From assembly GCF_000196115.1 (NCBI RefSeq), contig NC_005027.1, positions 1,302,001 through 1,366,000 on the forward strand: a stretch of DNA of 64,000 bases, read 5' to 3'. Each line of letters opens with the position of its first letter. The stretch's first letter is position 1. Source of the stretch: Rhodopirellula baltica SH 1 (lineage in GTDB: Bacteria; Planctomycetota; Planctomycetia; Pirellulales; Pirellulaceae). Shown here one piece after another: positions 45,245 through 54,500 of the stretch. The notes below the pieces were generated by a model. The model ran no database searches. It saw nothing but the letters and a program-made list of their open reading frames with translations, and was not told where the DNA came from. The translations under genes were made by a program, and so were the position numbers.

Positions 45245-46146
45245 GAGAGATTCGCGTTGTTCAAGGAGTGGGTGGGGGAGGAGTTCGATGGGGACGCGGT
45301 CGGAGCCGGCGCCGATGTTTTCTGCGGTGACTGGGGCGTTGATGCCTGGGCCATCGATGACTGGGCCGACTGCGATTGAGTCAACGGGGACTGGGCCAAG
45401 CGTAGTTGGACACCGGCGGATTCCAGCCACGCTTTCGCGTCAGAATCCAGCCCGTCGTCCGTGACAACCGTGTCCATCTGATGCAATTCGCAAATCCGGC
45501 TCAAACTGGTTTTCCCGAACTTGCTGTGGTCGGCCAGCACGATGCCTCGCTCGGCCGATGCGAGCATCGCCTTTTCGCTTTCCACCAGCATCATGTCGCT
45601 GTTGAAAAATCCGCGAGGCGAAACGCCGGCGACCGACAAGAAAGCGGTGGTGACGTGGATGTTTGCCAGTTGCGAATCGGCCAGAGGACCGATCGTGACC
45701 GAGGTGCGACCGCGAACGCAGCCGCCGATCATGACCAAGTCGATTGAATCGCTGGTGGAAAGCAAATGCGCGACCGGCAGCGAATTCGTCACGACTTGGA
45801 GTGGCCGATGGATGATCAGGCGAGCCAATTCGTAAACCGTGCTACCGCCATCCAGCAAAATGGTGTCGTGGTCGGCGATCAATTCCGACGCGGCTCGGCC
45901 GATCGATTGTTTCGCAGCCCAAAAATCGTCGTTACGGGATTCGAAGACGCTGATCGTGTCGGAGTCGCCCGTCCAATAGACACCGCCGTGGGTGCGGCGA
46001 GCCAAACCGGCTTCTTCCAGCATTTCCAAATCACGACGGATCGTCGATTCGCTGACCGACAATTGCGACGCCAGTTCGCCCAAAGCCGCGAATCCGCGGT
46101 CTTTGACCAAATCACGCAATCGATCTCGACGTTCGTCGGTGGTCAC
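45241..46146 (-). CDS. DeoR-family regulator of the BMC operon
   Basis: This 301-residue repressor has an N-terminal DeoR helix-turn-helix ([20 protein letters not shown]) followed by the [14 protein letters not shown] signature. The effector domain is of sugar-phosphate-isomerase fold ([35 protein letters not shown]). DeoR regulators typically bind a sugar phosphate, here plausibly the aldolase substrate. The last 45 residues are low-complexity Ser/Pro/Gln/Thr ([20 protein letters not shown]), unusual for the family. It is the first gene of the BMC transcript, translationally coupled to PduL, and a palindrome at 46214-46229 may be its own operator. Confidence 0.9.
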   Translation of the reverse strand: MTTDERRDRLRDLVKDRGFAALGELASQLSVSESTIRRDLEMLEEAGLARRTHGGVYWTGDSDTISVFESRNDDFWAAKQSIGRAASELIADHDTILLDGGSTVYELARLIIHRPLQVVTNSLPVAHLLSTSDSIDLVMIGGCVRGRTSVTIGPLADSQLANIHVTTAFLSVAGVSPRGFFNSDMMLVESEKAMLASAERGIVLADHSKFGKTSLSRICELHQMDTVVTDDGLDSDAKAWLESAGVQLRLAQSPLTQSQSAQSSMAQASTPQSPQKTSAPAPTASPSNSSPTHSLNNANLS

Positions 46147-46213
46147 TGAGTGGGGCGCTGTGGGGATTGGGGCGCTGTAGCGAAGAATCTACCAGGCAGT
46201 TCCGTAGCTCAGT

Positions 46214-46229
46214 TGCAAGATTTCTTGCA
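46214..46229. promoter_or_regulatory. Candidate DeoR operator
   Basis: A perfect 7-2-7 inverted repeat, TGCAAGA TT TCTTGCA, lies 68 bp upstream of the deoR start and downstream of a promoter-like pair. A half-site TTGCAAG occurs at 46281-46287. Confidence 0.5.
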
Positions 46230-46257
46230 GGGCGACAGGTTTCTGCCATCGGCTGGT

Positions 46258-46286
46258 ATTATTCTTTCAAGCCTACACCATTGCAA
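46258..46286 (-). promoter_or_regulatory. Candidate promoter of the BMC operon
   Basis: On the minus strand TTGCAA (46286-46281) and AATAAT (46263-46258) are spaced by 17 bp, fitting a sigma-70-type -35/-10 pair. They lie about 112 bp upstream of the deoR start. The palindrome at 46214-46229 would fall just after the start site. Confidence 0.4.
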
Positions 46287-46332
46287 GCGTCCAATTGTGT
46301 GGATTTGGAAAAGATGGGAGGAATGAATGTCG

Positions 46333-46926
46333 CTATGCGTTGGGCTGGGCGGCGATTTCGGGATTGTCAGTGATAGATACCAACCACCCACTGGTCCGAT
46401 CGAGCATCTCGAACGCGTCGATCCCCACTGATTCCCAGGAATAGATGGAAGGCTGGGTGGATAGGGAAGAGTTTGAGCCGTCTGGAGCTGTCGACGCGAT
46501 CGTGACGTTTGGAAGATCTCTTTCACGAAAGAGCTCTAAGGCGGTGAGCAATTGTTGCCGCGTTTCAGCCCATTGCTCCAAAACGTTTCGCTGGATCGCC
46601 GAGTCAATCGGCTGCCACACAAGTTTGACTTTCTGCGTTCGATCACCGGCGGATCCATCTGGGTTGGTCGGCTCCGGACGCCGGAGCTCGCACAGCCTTC
46701 CACCCTCCGCTGCCAATTTTGAGCCATCCAGGTAGACTCGTCGCAGTTGATTGTCCGCGTTGAATTGGTAGACCCGGTCAGGGCCATCGTAGAACGCCGC
46801 TCCACCGCCGGTTCGCCAACCGATCACCCATTCTCGGCCGCTCGCTCGGTGCAGCAGTCGAGCTCGCTCGGGCAAATTGACACCTTCCAACAGTAAATCT
46901 TCGCGGTCGTGAGTTTCGCGTGCCAT
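46333..46926 (-). CDS. Conserved hypothetical protein, planctomycete type
   Basis: This 197-residue cytoplasmic protein has no recognised name. It has VIGWRTGGGAAFYDGPDRVY, QFNADNQLRRVYLDGSKLAA and LRRPEPTNPDG, a pattern I recall from hypothetical proteins of planctomycetes. It contains no signal peptide or membrane segment. It precedes deoR on the same strand but is separated by a 186-bp region with a promoter-like pair and operator-like palindrome, so it is probably outside the BMC operon. Confidence 0.65.
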   Translation of the reverse strand: MARETHDREDLLLEGVNLPERARLLHRASGREWVIGWRTGGGAAFYDGPDRVYQFNADNQLRRVYLDGSKLAAEGGRLCELRRPEPTNPDGSAGDRTQKVKLVWQPIDSAIQRNVLEQWAETRQQLLTALELFRERDLPNVTIASTAPDGSNSSLSTQPSIYSWESVGIDAFEMLDRTSGWLVSITDNPEIAAQPNA

Positions 46927-47010
46927 CGTGTTCAGTTTGTTTGTTGGACTGAATTTCTGTTTTGACCTGTCGCTGTCTTTATCATTTCAACTTCCTCGTT
47001 TGGACGCCCT

Positions 47011-48099
47011 ATGAGTTCTGATTCTTCGATCGATCAGAACGACTTCGTCGTCGAGGATATGAATTCGGTGGTGCCAGTTGCATGGTGGGAGCGACTCGGC
47101 AGCGGCATGATCTCACCGGGGATTGGCTTCGGCATCGTGGCGGGGATTGCCTCCGCGGTGTTGTACACGCTCGCCAATATCTCGCTACGAAACGCCATTT
47201 CAGTCGATCCGTTCATCGTTTCGACTTTCAAAGCGGCACCGACCGTGTTGGTGCTGACTCCCTATTTGGCGGCGGTCAAAGCCAGCGGGCGACCGATAAC
47301 GACCAGTCGCCAATGGATTCCAATGTTCATTCCAATTTGCTTGATCGGACAAGTCATTGGCAATGGTGCTTTCCAAGTGGCTCTCGGCAGCATCGGCTTG
47401 GCTGCGTCGGTGCCGATCACGCTCGGATCGTTGCTGATCGGCAGTGCGATTTTGGGCCGAGTTTTGTTGAGGGAACCAGTTCGCACGCGGACGTTGATTT
47501 CGATTGCCACGCTGATCATTGCGGTGATCGTGCTGTCCCAGTCTCGCGCAGTTGAACCGGTCGAGTGGAGCTCATCGTCCGCGGATCTCTCGGAAGAGCC
47601 GGTGGATTGGTTGCACTCGCCGATCATTGGAGCGTTGTGCGCGGTCTCGTCCGGATTGGCCTACGCTGTTTTCAGCACGACGATGCGTTTCACGATGAAA
47701 CGCGGGATGCTGGCGTCGATGGCGATGTGGATCAGCGGTGTCTCCGGCACATTGGCGTTGGCCGGAATCGTCGCGGTGAGAACGGGATGGTCACCGATCG
47801 CGGACATTCCTGCGGCGATGTGGCAGTCCATGATCTTGGCTGGAATCTTTAATTTCACCGCATTCGTCGCCATTTCAACGGCATTGAAAGTCCTTCCCGT
47901 CGTCGCGGTCCACCTGATCAATGCGTCTCAGGTCGCGATGGCCAGCGTTGCCGGTGTGATCGTTTTTGACGAACCAGTGACAAAGCTGTTGGTGATCGGC
48001 ATTTCGTTGACGCTGGCTGGACTGACCATTCTTGCCACCCGACGGAGGCCGGCTCCGGATCCATGGCCCACATTCCAGTCAACCTTTCGTTCGGAATAA
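47011..48099 (+). CDS. DMT/EamA-family transporter
   Basis: This 362-residue inner-membrane protein has about ten hydrophobic segments in two EamA-like halves, e.g. GFGIVAGIASAVLYTLANIS, LASVPITLGSLLIGSAILG, LISIATLIIAVIVLSQS, GALCAVSSGLAYAVFST and GVSGTLALAGIVAV. It belongs to the drug/metabolite transporter superfamily. The substrate is not readable. A short acidic cytoplasmic N-terminus precedes the first segment. It is single, with flanking genes unrelated. Confidence 0.88.
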   Translation: MSSDSSIDQNDFVVEDMNSVVPVAWWERLGSGMISPGIGFGIVAGIASAVLYTLANISLRNAISVDPFIVSTFKAAPTVLVLTPYLAAVKASGRPITTSRQWIPMFIPICLIGQVIGNGAFQVALGSIGLAASVPITLGSLLIGSAILGRVLLREPVRTRTLISIATLIIAVIVLSQSRAVEPVEWSSSSADLSEEPVDWLHSPIIGALCAVSSGLAYAVFSTTMRFTMKRGMLASMAMWISGVSGTLALAGIVAVRTGWSPIADIPAAMWQSMILAGIFNFTAFVAISTALKVLPVVAVHLINASQVAMASVAGVIVFDEPVTKLLVIGISLTLAGLTILATRRRPAPDPWPTFQSTFRSE

Positions 48100-48208
48100 C
48101 CGATACACACGTTAAGACCCGTCGTGCCGTTGCAGAATGCTTGATTGCAACGACTGCACCTCGGGAGGAACCCAACGTGATGTCACCGACCGCGGAAGAA
48201 AATTGACT

Positions 48209-51130
48209 GTGTCAGAAAAACGCCAACGTTTGGCCGCTTTGTTGATTGCAACAAGCTTGTCGACGTCTTCGTGTCTCGCCACCGTGGCCGTTCAAGCGGA
48301 CGAACCCCAGTTGGCTGCGCCGACCTTGGCCGCGCCGGCGATGAGTCTGCCGGAGACGATGCAGTTGCCGAAACAATTGAGTTTCCCGGCGTCCGGCAGT
48401 GATACCGCAACAGCGAAGACGCCACCCGCGAAGGGTTCGACCAGTTTGGTGCCATCGAAGTCGTTCGATGGAATTGACGGTCCCGCACCATCCAACGCGA
48501 TTGAACCGCGAGTCGCCGGTCCCGCCGTTGTTGTTCGCGAAAACAACGATCCGACTCGATCCCATTTGCAATTCCGCGAGCAAAACGGTCAGTGGAACAC
48601 GAAGGGCGGGCCAATCGGATCGGCCATTCAATTGCTGCCACCTCAAATGGCCGAGCCTTCCAAGATGGAAGAGCCTGTCTTCTTGGGCAATGCGGATGTC
48701 ATCAGCACCAATGAAAGCGTGCAAGCACCACGCATGGTGACTCGCCAAGACGCCCGGCTCAACGGCGTTCGAAAGACGTGGGAAGCGGACGGACCTCTGT
48801 TCACACAAACCGAGCCTTCGATGGTTCTGCGCGGTCCCGAGTCGGCGGAAGCGGAATTGGAACCGCCCACGAAGGGGCAATTGGCGGAAACACCACCGGA
48901 TTTGTTTGATCCAACGAAGATGCCAGCGGAATTCGATTCGCGGCCGACAAAATCCGTTTCGGATCGTAACGGTGCATCGGCTTGGAACGGCGACGACCAT
49001 TCCAACACGACACTGTGGAATGCTCGACGAAATGTCGATCGAGTGTCACCGCTTCGAGATCCAGTGCCATCGACAACCATGGCGCCGATCGGTAGCGGGG
49101 CACTGCCCGCTCGCAAGGTTCCATCTTTGCAATCACCTGCTCTGCAATCGCCATCTCTGCCACCGATCCAAACGGAATCGTTGCCGAGCCTGCCGGCTTT
49201 GAACGCACCGTCGTTCCAAGCACCCAAGGTTGAAGAACAGATTGACGATCTGCCGCAGAAAGTCGATGAGCTGACTAGCAAGATCGAGGAGCTGACTCAA
49301 CAACTGAACGCTCTGAAGTCCAGCAAGCCGGAGCCCGTCGAAAATACCGCTCCCGAAAAACTTAAGGCACCACCTGCCACGCCGAAGATCCAGGTACCTG
49401 CCAATGTGATCCCGCCGAGTATTCCGCAGAAGCGATCAGCGATTGAATCGTTGCCGGAAATAAAACCAATCAACGAGTTGGATGCGTTACCGTCCCTGAA
49501 AGATGCTGGTTCGTCGGTCTCTCAGGAAACCGTCGGCAGTGGTTTGCAAGCCGGTCAGTTGTCGTTGGAGCCGCCAAAATCGCTGACGGTACCAAAGTCA
49601 GCGACGAAGCCAAAGTCGTCGGGAAGGGAACTCGATTCAGCGGACAGCAGCGAAGTGGATGCCGCTCGAAAGTTGAACGAGAGCATTGCGGAACAACTCC
49701 GTCGCGAGGCGGCTCGTGATCGGATGCAAATTCAGAACCGTGACGACGAAGTCTCTTTGCAGCCCGCTTCACCGCGTCGCTCGACCAATGAGTCATCCCG
49801 ATTGAACGCCGCGAAGCGAGATCAGGGAATCTTTGATCAGGAAGAGTCCGACAAACTCTCTCGCGTGCCATTGCAACCGGTCGAACGCGATCGACTGATG
49901 CCGCTGGAGGATGCACCCGCCGGATCGGTTAGCCTGCGGGATATCCGCGGCAATGATTTGGATGAAGCTGATTTGGAAGAACTGTACGACGCAGAATCCA
50001 ATGCCGAAGAATCAGACTCCATTGCCGAGAAAGACGACTCAATCGAGCAACGACGCCTGCGTCTGGCTCAACTCGACGCAACCGGTCGAGCGAAAACTCA
50101 CAGCGGCAAAGGCGCGGCACCGAACTTGAGCACCGGTGTGATGCGAATGCAACAACCGATCGTGCAGTGTCTGCAGCACTACTATGGTCAACGCGAAAAG
50201 GCCGATGGACGAAGCAATTGGGGGATGATGCATGCCGTGATGGTGTTTGGTCCGGACACTCGCTTGATTGCTCGCGGTCGCGACTACAGCACGATTGCTT
50301 GGATGGCCGGCAACAATGTTTGTCGCGGCCAGCGGTTGATGGAAGTCGAAGGCGGAAAGATCAAGGCCCGTGAAGGCGTTGGACTGCAGGGACACCAAGC
50401 CCAGTGGTTGGCCGTGCTCGCGATGGCTGGTGTGCCGAGCGACTATCCTTTGTACGTCGATGGCGAGAAGTTCAGCGTCGCTGATCTGGTCAAAGTCGAA
50501 GCGTCCAAGTGCAAGGAAGGTGAAGAGCTTACTTTCAGTCTGATTGGATTGTCGCACTACCTCGACACGGAAACGACTTGGGTCGGTGCCGACGGCGAGC
50601 GTTGGGATTTCTCACGCTTGATCGCCGCGGAACTCGATCAACCGGTGGTCGGTTCGGCTTGTGGCGGAACACACCGTTTGATGGGATTCGCTCACGCGTT
50701 GCGGAAGCGACGGCTTGAAGGCCAACCCATCGACGGCCAATGGGCTCGCGCGGAACAGTTCCTCGATGACTTCGTCGAGTACACCTTGCGACTGCAGAAT
50801 CGTGACGGTTCGATGAGCACGGATTGGTTTGAGTCACGCCAAGACAACGGTGACTTGGACCGGAAAGTGCAAACGACCGGTCACATGGTCGAGTTCTTGC
50901 TCACGCATTTGCCGGACGAAAAGTTGTTGGAGCCCGAAGTGTTGCATTCGGTCACGTTCTTGTTGAACGCGATGTTGAAGGGACGCAACAACGATTGGTC
51001 GATCGGTCCCAAGGGGCACGCGTTGCGATCGTTGGCGTTGTTCCATCAGCGGGTCTATGGCGAGCCAGCCTCGCTTTCGAGTTCACGCAGCGTCGCAAGG
51101 CAACGCCAGCCAACCCGCCGATCCCGCTAA
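48209..51130 (+). CDS. Large exported planctomycete protein of unknown function
   Basis: This protein of about 973 residues starts at GTG 48209 with VSEKRQRLAALLIATSLSTS, a probable signal peptide cut near VQADEPQ. Residues to ~640 are low-complexity Ser/Pro/Glu-rich, with a short coiled coil (DLPQKVDELTSKIEELTQQL). The C-terminal ~330 residues form a conserved domain (MRMQQPIVQCLQHYYGQREK, GHQAQWLAVLAMAGVPSDYP, GSACGGTHRLMGFAHALRKR) that may be an alpha/alpha-toroid fold by its helical repeats. The long disordered stalk plus terminal domain suggests a cell-surface role. No enzyme function is assigned. Confidence 0.72.
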   Translation: MSEKRQRLAALLIATSLSTSSCLATVAVQADEPQLAAPTLAAPAMSLPETMQLPKQLSFPASGSDTATAKTPPAKGSTSLVPSKSFDGIDGPAPSNAIEPRVAGPAVVVRENNDPTRSHLQFREQNGQWNTKGGPIGSAIQLLPPQMAEPSKMEEPVFLGNADVISTNESVQAPRMVTRQDARLNGVRKTWEADGPLFTQTEPSMVLRGPESAEAELEPPTKGQLAETPPDLFDPTKMPAEFDSRPTKSVSDRNGASAWNGDDHSNTTLWNARRNVDRVSPLRDPVPSTTMAPIGSGALPARKVPSLQSPALQSPSLPPIQTESLPSLPALNAPSFQAPKVEEQIDDLPQKVDELTSKIEELTQQLNALKSSKPEPVENTAPEKLKAPPATPKIQVPANVIPPSIPQKRSAIESLPEIKPINELDALPSLKDAGSSVSQETVGSGLQAGQLSLEPPKSLTVPKSATKPKSSGRELDSADSSEVDAARKLNESIAEQLRREAARDRMQIQNRDDEVSLQPASPRRSTNESSRLNAAKRDQGIFDQEESDKLSRVPLQPVERDRLMPLEDAPAGSVSLRDIRGNDLDEADLEELYDAESNAEESDSIAEKDDSIEQRRLRLAQLDATGRAKTHSGKGAAPNLSTGVMRMQQPIVQCLQHYYGQREKADGRSNWGMMHAVMVFGPDTRLIARGRDYSTIAWMAGNNVCRGQRLMEVEGGKIKAREGVGLQGHQAQWLAVLAMAGVPSDYPLYVDGEKFSVADLVKVEASKCKEGEELTFSLIGLSHYLDTETTWVGADGERWDFSRLIAAELDQPVVGSACGGTHRLMGFAHALRKRRLEGQPIDGQWARAEQFLDDFVEYTLRLQNRDGSMSTDWFESRQDNGDLDRKVQTTGHMVEFLLTHLPDEKLLEPEVLHSVTFLLNAMLKGRNNDWSIGPKGHALRSLALFHQRVYGEPASLSSSRSVARQRQPTRRSR

Positions 51131-51543
51131 AGGTTCCAAAACAAATTCGCCCGCCACGTAGGCCATGTTTCACATGGCGTTGGGTGAAACGCCGGGCCGG
51201 TTGACGCACGCGAAGGAGCGTCGTCGATGGTTGACGCCTCGCTTCTTGCGAAGCATCGGCTCGGGCGCCAGGTACAATCTGGCCTACAAGGACTACGCGG
51301 ACACGACGTTCCGTAGCCGGATTCGCCAGGATACGGATGCGCTCCACGTAGGCCATGTTTTACATGGCGTAGGGTGAAACGCCGGGCCGATTGACGCTCG
51401 CGAAAGAGCGTTGTTGGGGTGGACGCCTCGCTTCTTTCGAAGCATTGGCTCGGTCGCCAGGTATAACCTGGCCTACGTAACGTTGGTTACAAAACAGTGA
51501 GTAGCCGGATTCGCCAGAATTCGGACGCTACCGGACGACCTCG
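51131..51543. repeat. 190-bp-spaced duplication of palindromic repeats
   Basis: Two copies of a ~134-bp unit lie at 51154-51287 and 51344-51476. Each starts CCACGTAGGCCATGTTTCAC and ends in a CGCCAGGTACAATCTGGCCT palindrome. GGTGAAACGCCGGGCCG and GACGCCTCGCTTCTTGCGAA are also shared. AGCCGGATTCGCCAGAATTC follows near 51495. No gene is present between the two convergent genes. Confidence 0.8.
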
Positions 51544-54500
51544 CTACTTTTGATTGCTGAGGATGTAGTTCAGCAGCTCGAAGACTTCGTCTTCGGTGTA
51601 CTGATCCAGCAATGCCTTCGGCATCATCGAAGTCGACGTTTTGACCATTTGCTCGATCTCATTTTGCTCAATCACGGTGGGTTCCTTGGCCTCCGCGTTG
51701 GCGAGCAATTTCACGACGTCGTCGGTCTCTTCGACCAACAGACCCGAGAACGTTTGCCCGTCGGCGGTGAGGACCAGGTGCATCGCATACTTGTCGTCGA
51801 TGCGGTCAGATGGATGAAGAATCTCCTTGAGCACCTCGCGCGAATCGCCTTTCCATTTGCTGACGACCTCGTCGAGTGCCGGGCCGATCTGTCCGCCTTT
51901 GCCGGCGACTTGGTGGCAACTTGCACAGGTGGCTTGTTCAAAGATCTTCTGGCCGATCTCGGCGGTTCGACCCCGCAAGCCTTCGGTCAGCTTGTCGCCT
52001 GCGAAATCGTCGATCGTCCACGCTTGCACAAACGAACGATTGTTTCCGATTGGATCAGCCGGTTCATACGGGGCGGAGTTGTAGGCATCGAGGTCTTCGA
52101 CGACGACCATCACACCGTACATGCGGTACCAGTGTTGAGGGAACGTGCAAACGTACGGGTACTCGCCCGGTTCGGTGGGTGCCGTGAACGTCAACGCTTC
52201 TTTTTCGTTGGAGGCCACCAAGTCGGTGCTATGCAGCACCAATTCTGAGTCGGGCACGTATTGCTTGCCCTGAAAACCACCGCGAGGTCCGGCTTGCAGA
52301 CCGAGTTCGGCCACCTTTTTCAGTTCGCCTGGAACGGTGATGACCAAGTTGTGTGGCATGCCGTCGTGGTTCTCCAAGACAACTTGCACGGGACGTCCCG
52401 CTTCGACAGCGAAGTAGGGCACGTCGTAACGCATTTCTTCGTCCACCGTTTTGATGCGAACCAAACGCACGGTGATCTCTCGCAAACGATCACGAAATTG
52501 CTTCGCTGTTTTGGTCGGCAATTTGGCGATGGCTCGGTCGGCGACTTGCATCGCGTCGATAAACGAGTCGCTGGTGCGGTTCCTCGCTTTGGTTCGCTCG
52601 GCAAAGTTGACGAGATAACGAGCCAACTTCAGAGAGGTCTCGGGTTGATAGGCCTTCTTCGGGATCGCCAGCAGCGTGGTGATTCCGTCTTCGCGATACC
52701 CTTCGCAAGCTAGGTTTCCAACGCGTTCAAACGTGTCGTTCCAGTCGCCTGGGACTACCGCGAGTGTTCGAATCGCAGCAGCGACAACCTCTTTTTTGTC
52801 ACTGTTGGACATCAGGTCGACCACTCGTTCACGTTGCGATTCGCGATCCAGTCGGTCTGGAAGCATCGCGACTCCGGTCAACCAATTGACCTTCGCCGCA
52901 TCGGATCGCTTTGTCAATTCGAACGATGCGACGTCGTCACCAGCGACAATCAATCCAGCCAGCGCGATGGGAGCGATCGCGGCATCATTCTTTCTGGCCG
53001 CAGCGGTGAATCGGTCCTGCAACGATTCCAAGTTGCCGGCGGGAAGCTTTAGCAACATGTTCGACAATCCGCGAGCGGCTCGCAGGGTGACTTCTCGTTT
53101 GGATTTGTCTCGCCAATCCAAGTTCTCGATGACGCCGAGCAACACATCGCCAGGATCGGAGTCTTGCAGAGCCACCAATGCGTCGAGCGCGGCACGTCGG
53201 TCTTGGTCGCCCACTTCGCCTCGAGCCAGAATCGCGGCATGCAGCGGTTCGTACTTGGGATCTTTCGAATCTCTTGGGACAGCCAACAGGACTGGCGTCG
53301 ACAATCGTTCGATTTGATACGAAACAATCTCAGGTGAAAGATCAAAGAAGACAGGCAAGGCGGCGTTGTAAGGAGCGACTTTGCTGCCGTGGCCGTCGAA
53401 CGTCGCACCGGGATCGGTCAACAGGTGGACTTGATCAACTGCGTATCCAACCTGAGGTTGAATGTGCCCGGCGTGAGCGTGGGCCGTTTGAGTCTGCGTG
53501 TTTGCGTCTTCTGGTAAATAGGGAGCGCGACTGGCAATGACCTGTTCGAAACGCTGCATCGTTTCTTCAAGAGCGTAGTCAAGATAGTGATCCATCGGCA
53601 TTTCTTTGACACGCAGTGCCGCTCGGATCAAACGATCTTGATCATCCAACGCCCAAGGTTCGCCGACCGCGTGCGAAACGCCGCGAAGAGCTTCCATGCG
53701 GACACGAGGATGTTCGTCGGTCACAAGTTCTTCGTAACGCTGTGTCGTGCCTTCGATTCGATCGGCCCAATAGGACAGCACACGGGTGGCGGCACTGCGG
53801 GCTCGATGATCGTCGCTGCTAAGGACTTCGGTCAGCAGTTCCTCGTTGACTTGGTTGTGAGCTTGATGCAGCCACAGCAATTCCAAAAGATCATGATCGT
53901 CGTCCTCGGTGGCCCGACAATCCGCCAGTTTCGCATTCGCGGCGGCGATCACTTCCTTCGTTGACCGAGCATGCAATTCGCGACGGACACGATATGCGTG
54001 TCGTTGGTTCTTGCGACCGACATCCGAGCACAATTGATCGATCAGGTCGGGCGTGCTGGTCTTCGCGATCACGGGCAATTTCACCAGCGGACGCTCCTTG
54101 TGAGTCAATCGCCAGATGCGGCCGTGGCTGTGGTCGCGACTTGGGTCACGCAAGTTGTGTTGCAGGTGACCGATCAACGCATTGTGCCAATCGATGATGT
54201 AGAGCGATCCATCCGGTGCGATCTCGATGTCGACGGGACGGAAGTTTCCGTCGCCACCACCGACCAACATCGGTTCCTCGGTGGCTTCGTAGCCGGAGTC
54301 CTTTTCCACCACTTCGTGTCGAAGCACGGCGCGGTCACCGATCACGTTTGTCACGAGAAAATCGCCTTGGACGTCATCGGGAAAGTGCTCGCTGCTCAGG
54401 AAGCGACAACCAGCCAACGGGCGAATGCGTTTCGGGTAGAACGTTTGGTAGTCGACCAATCCGTCGTCGTAGCCTTGCTCTCCGGCAACACGGCGATGTT

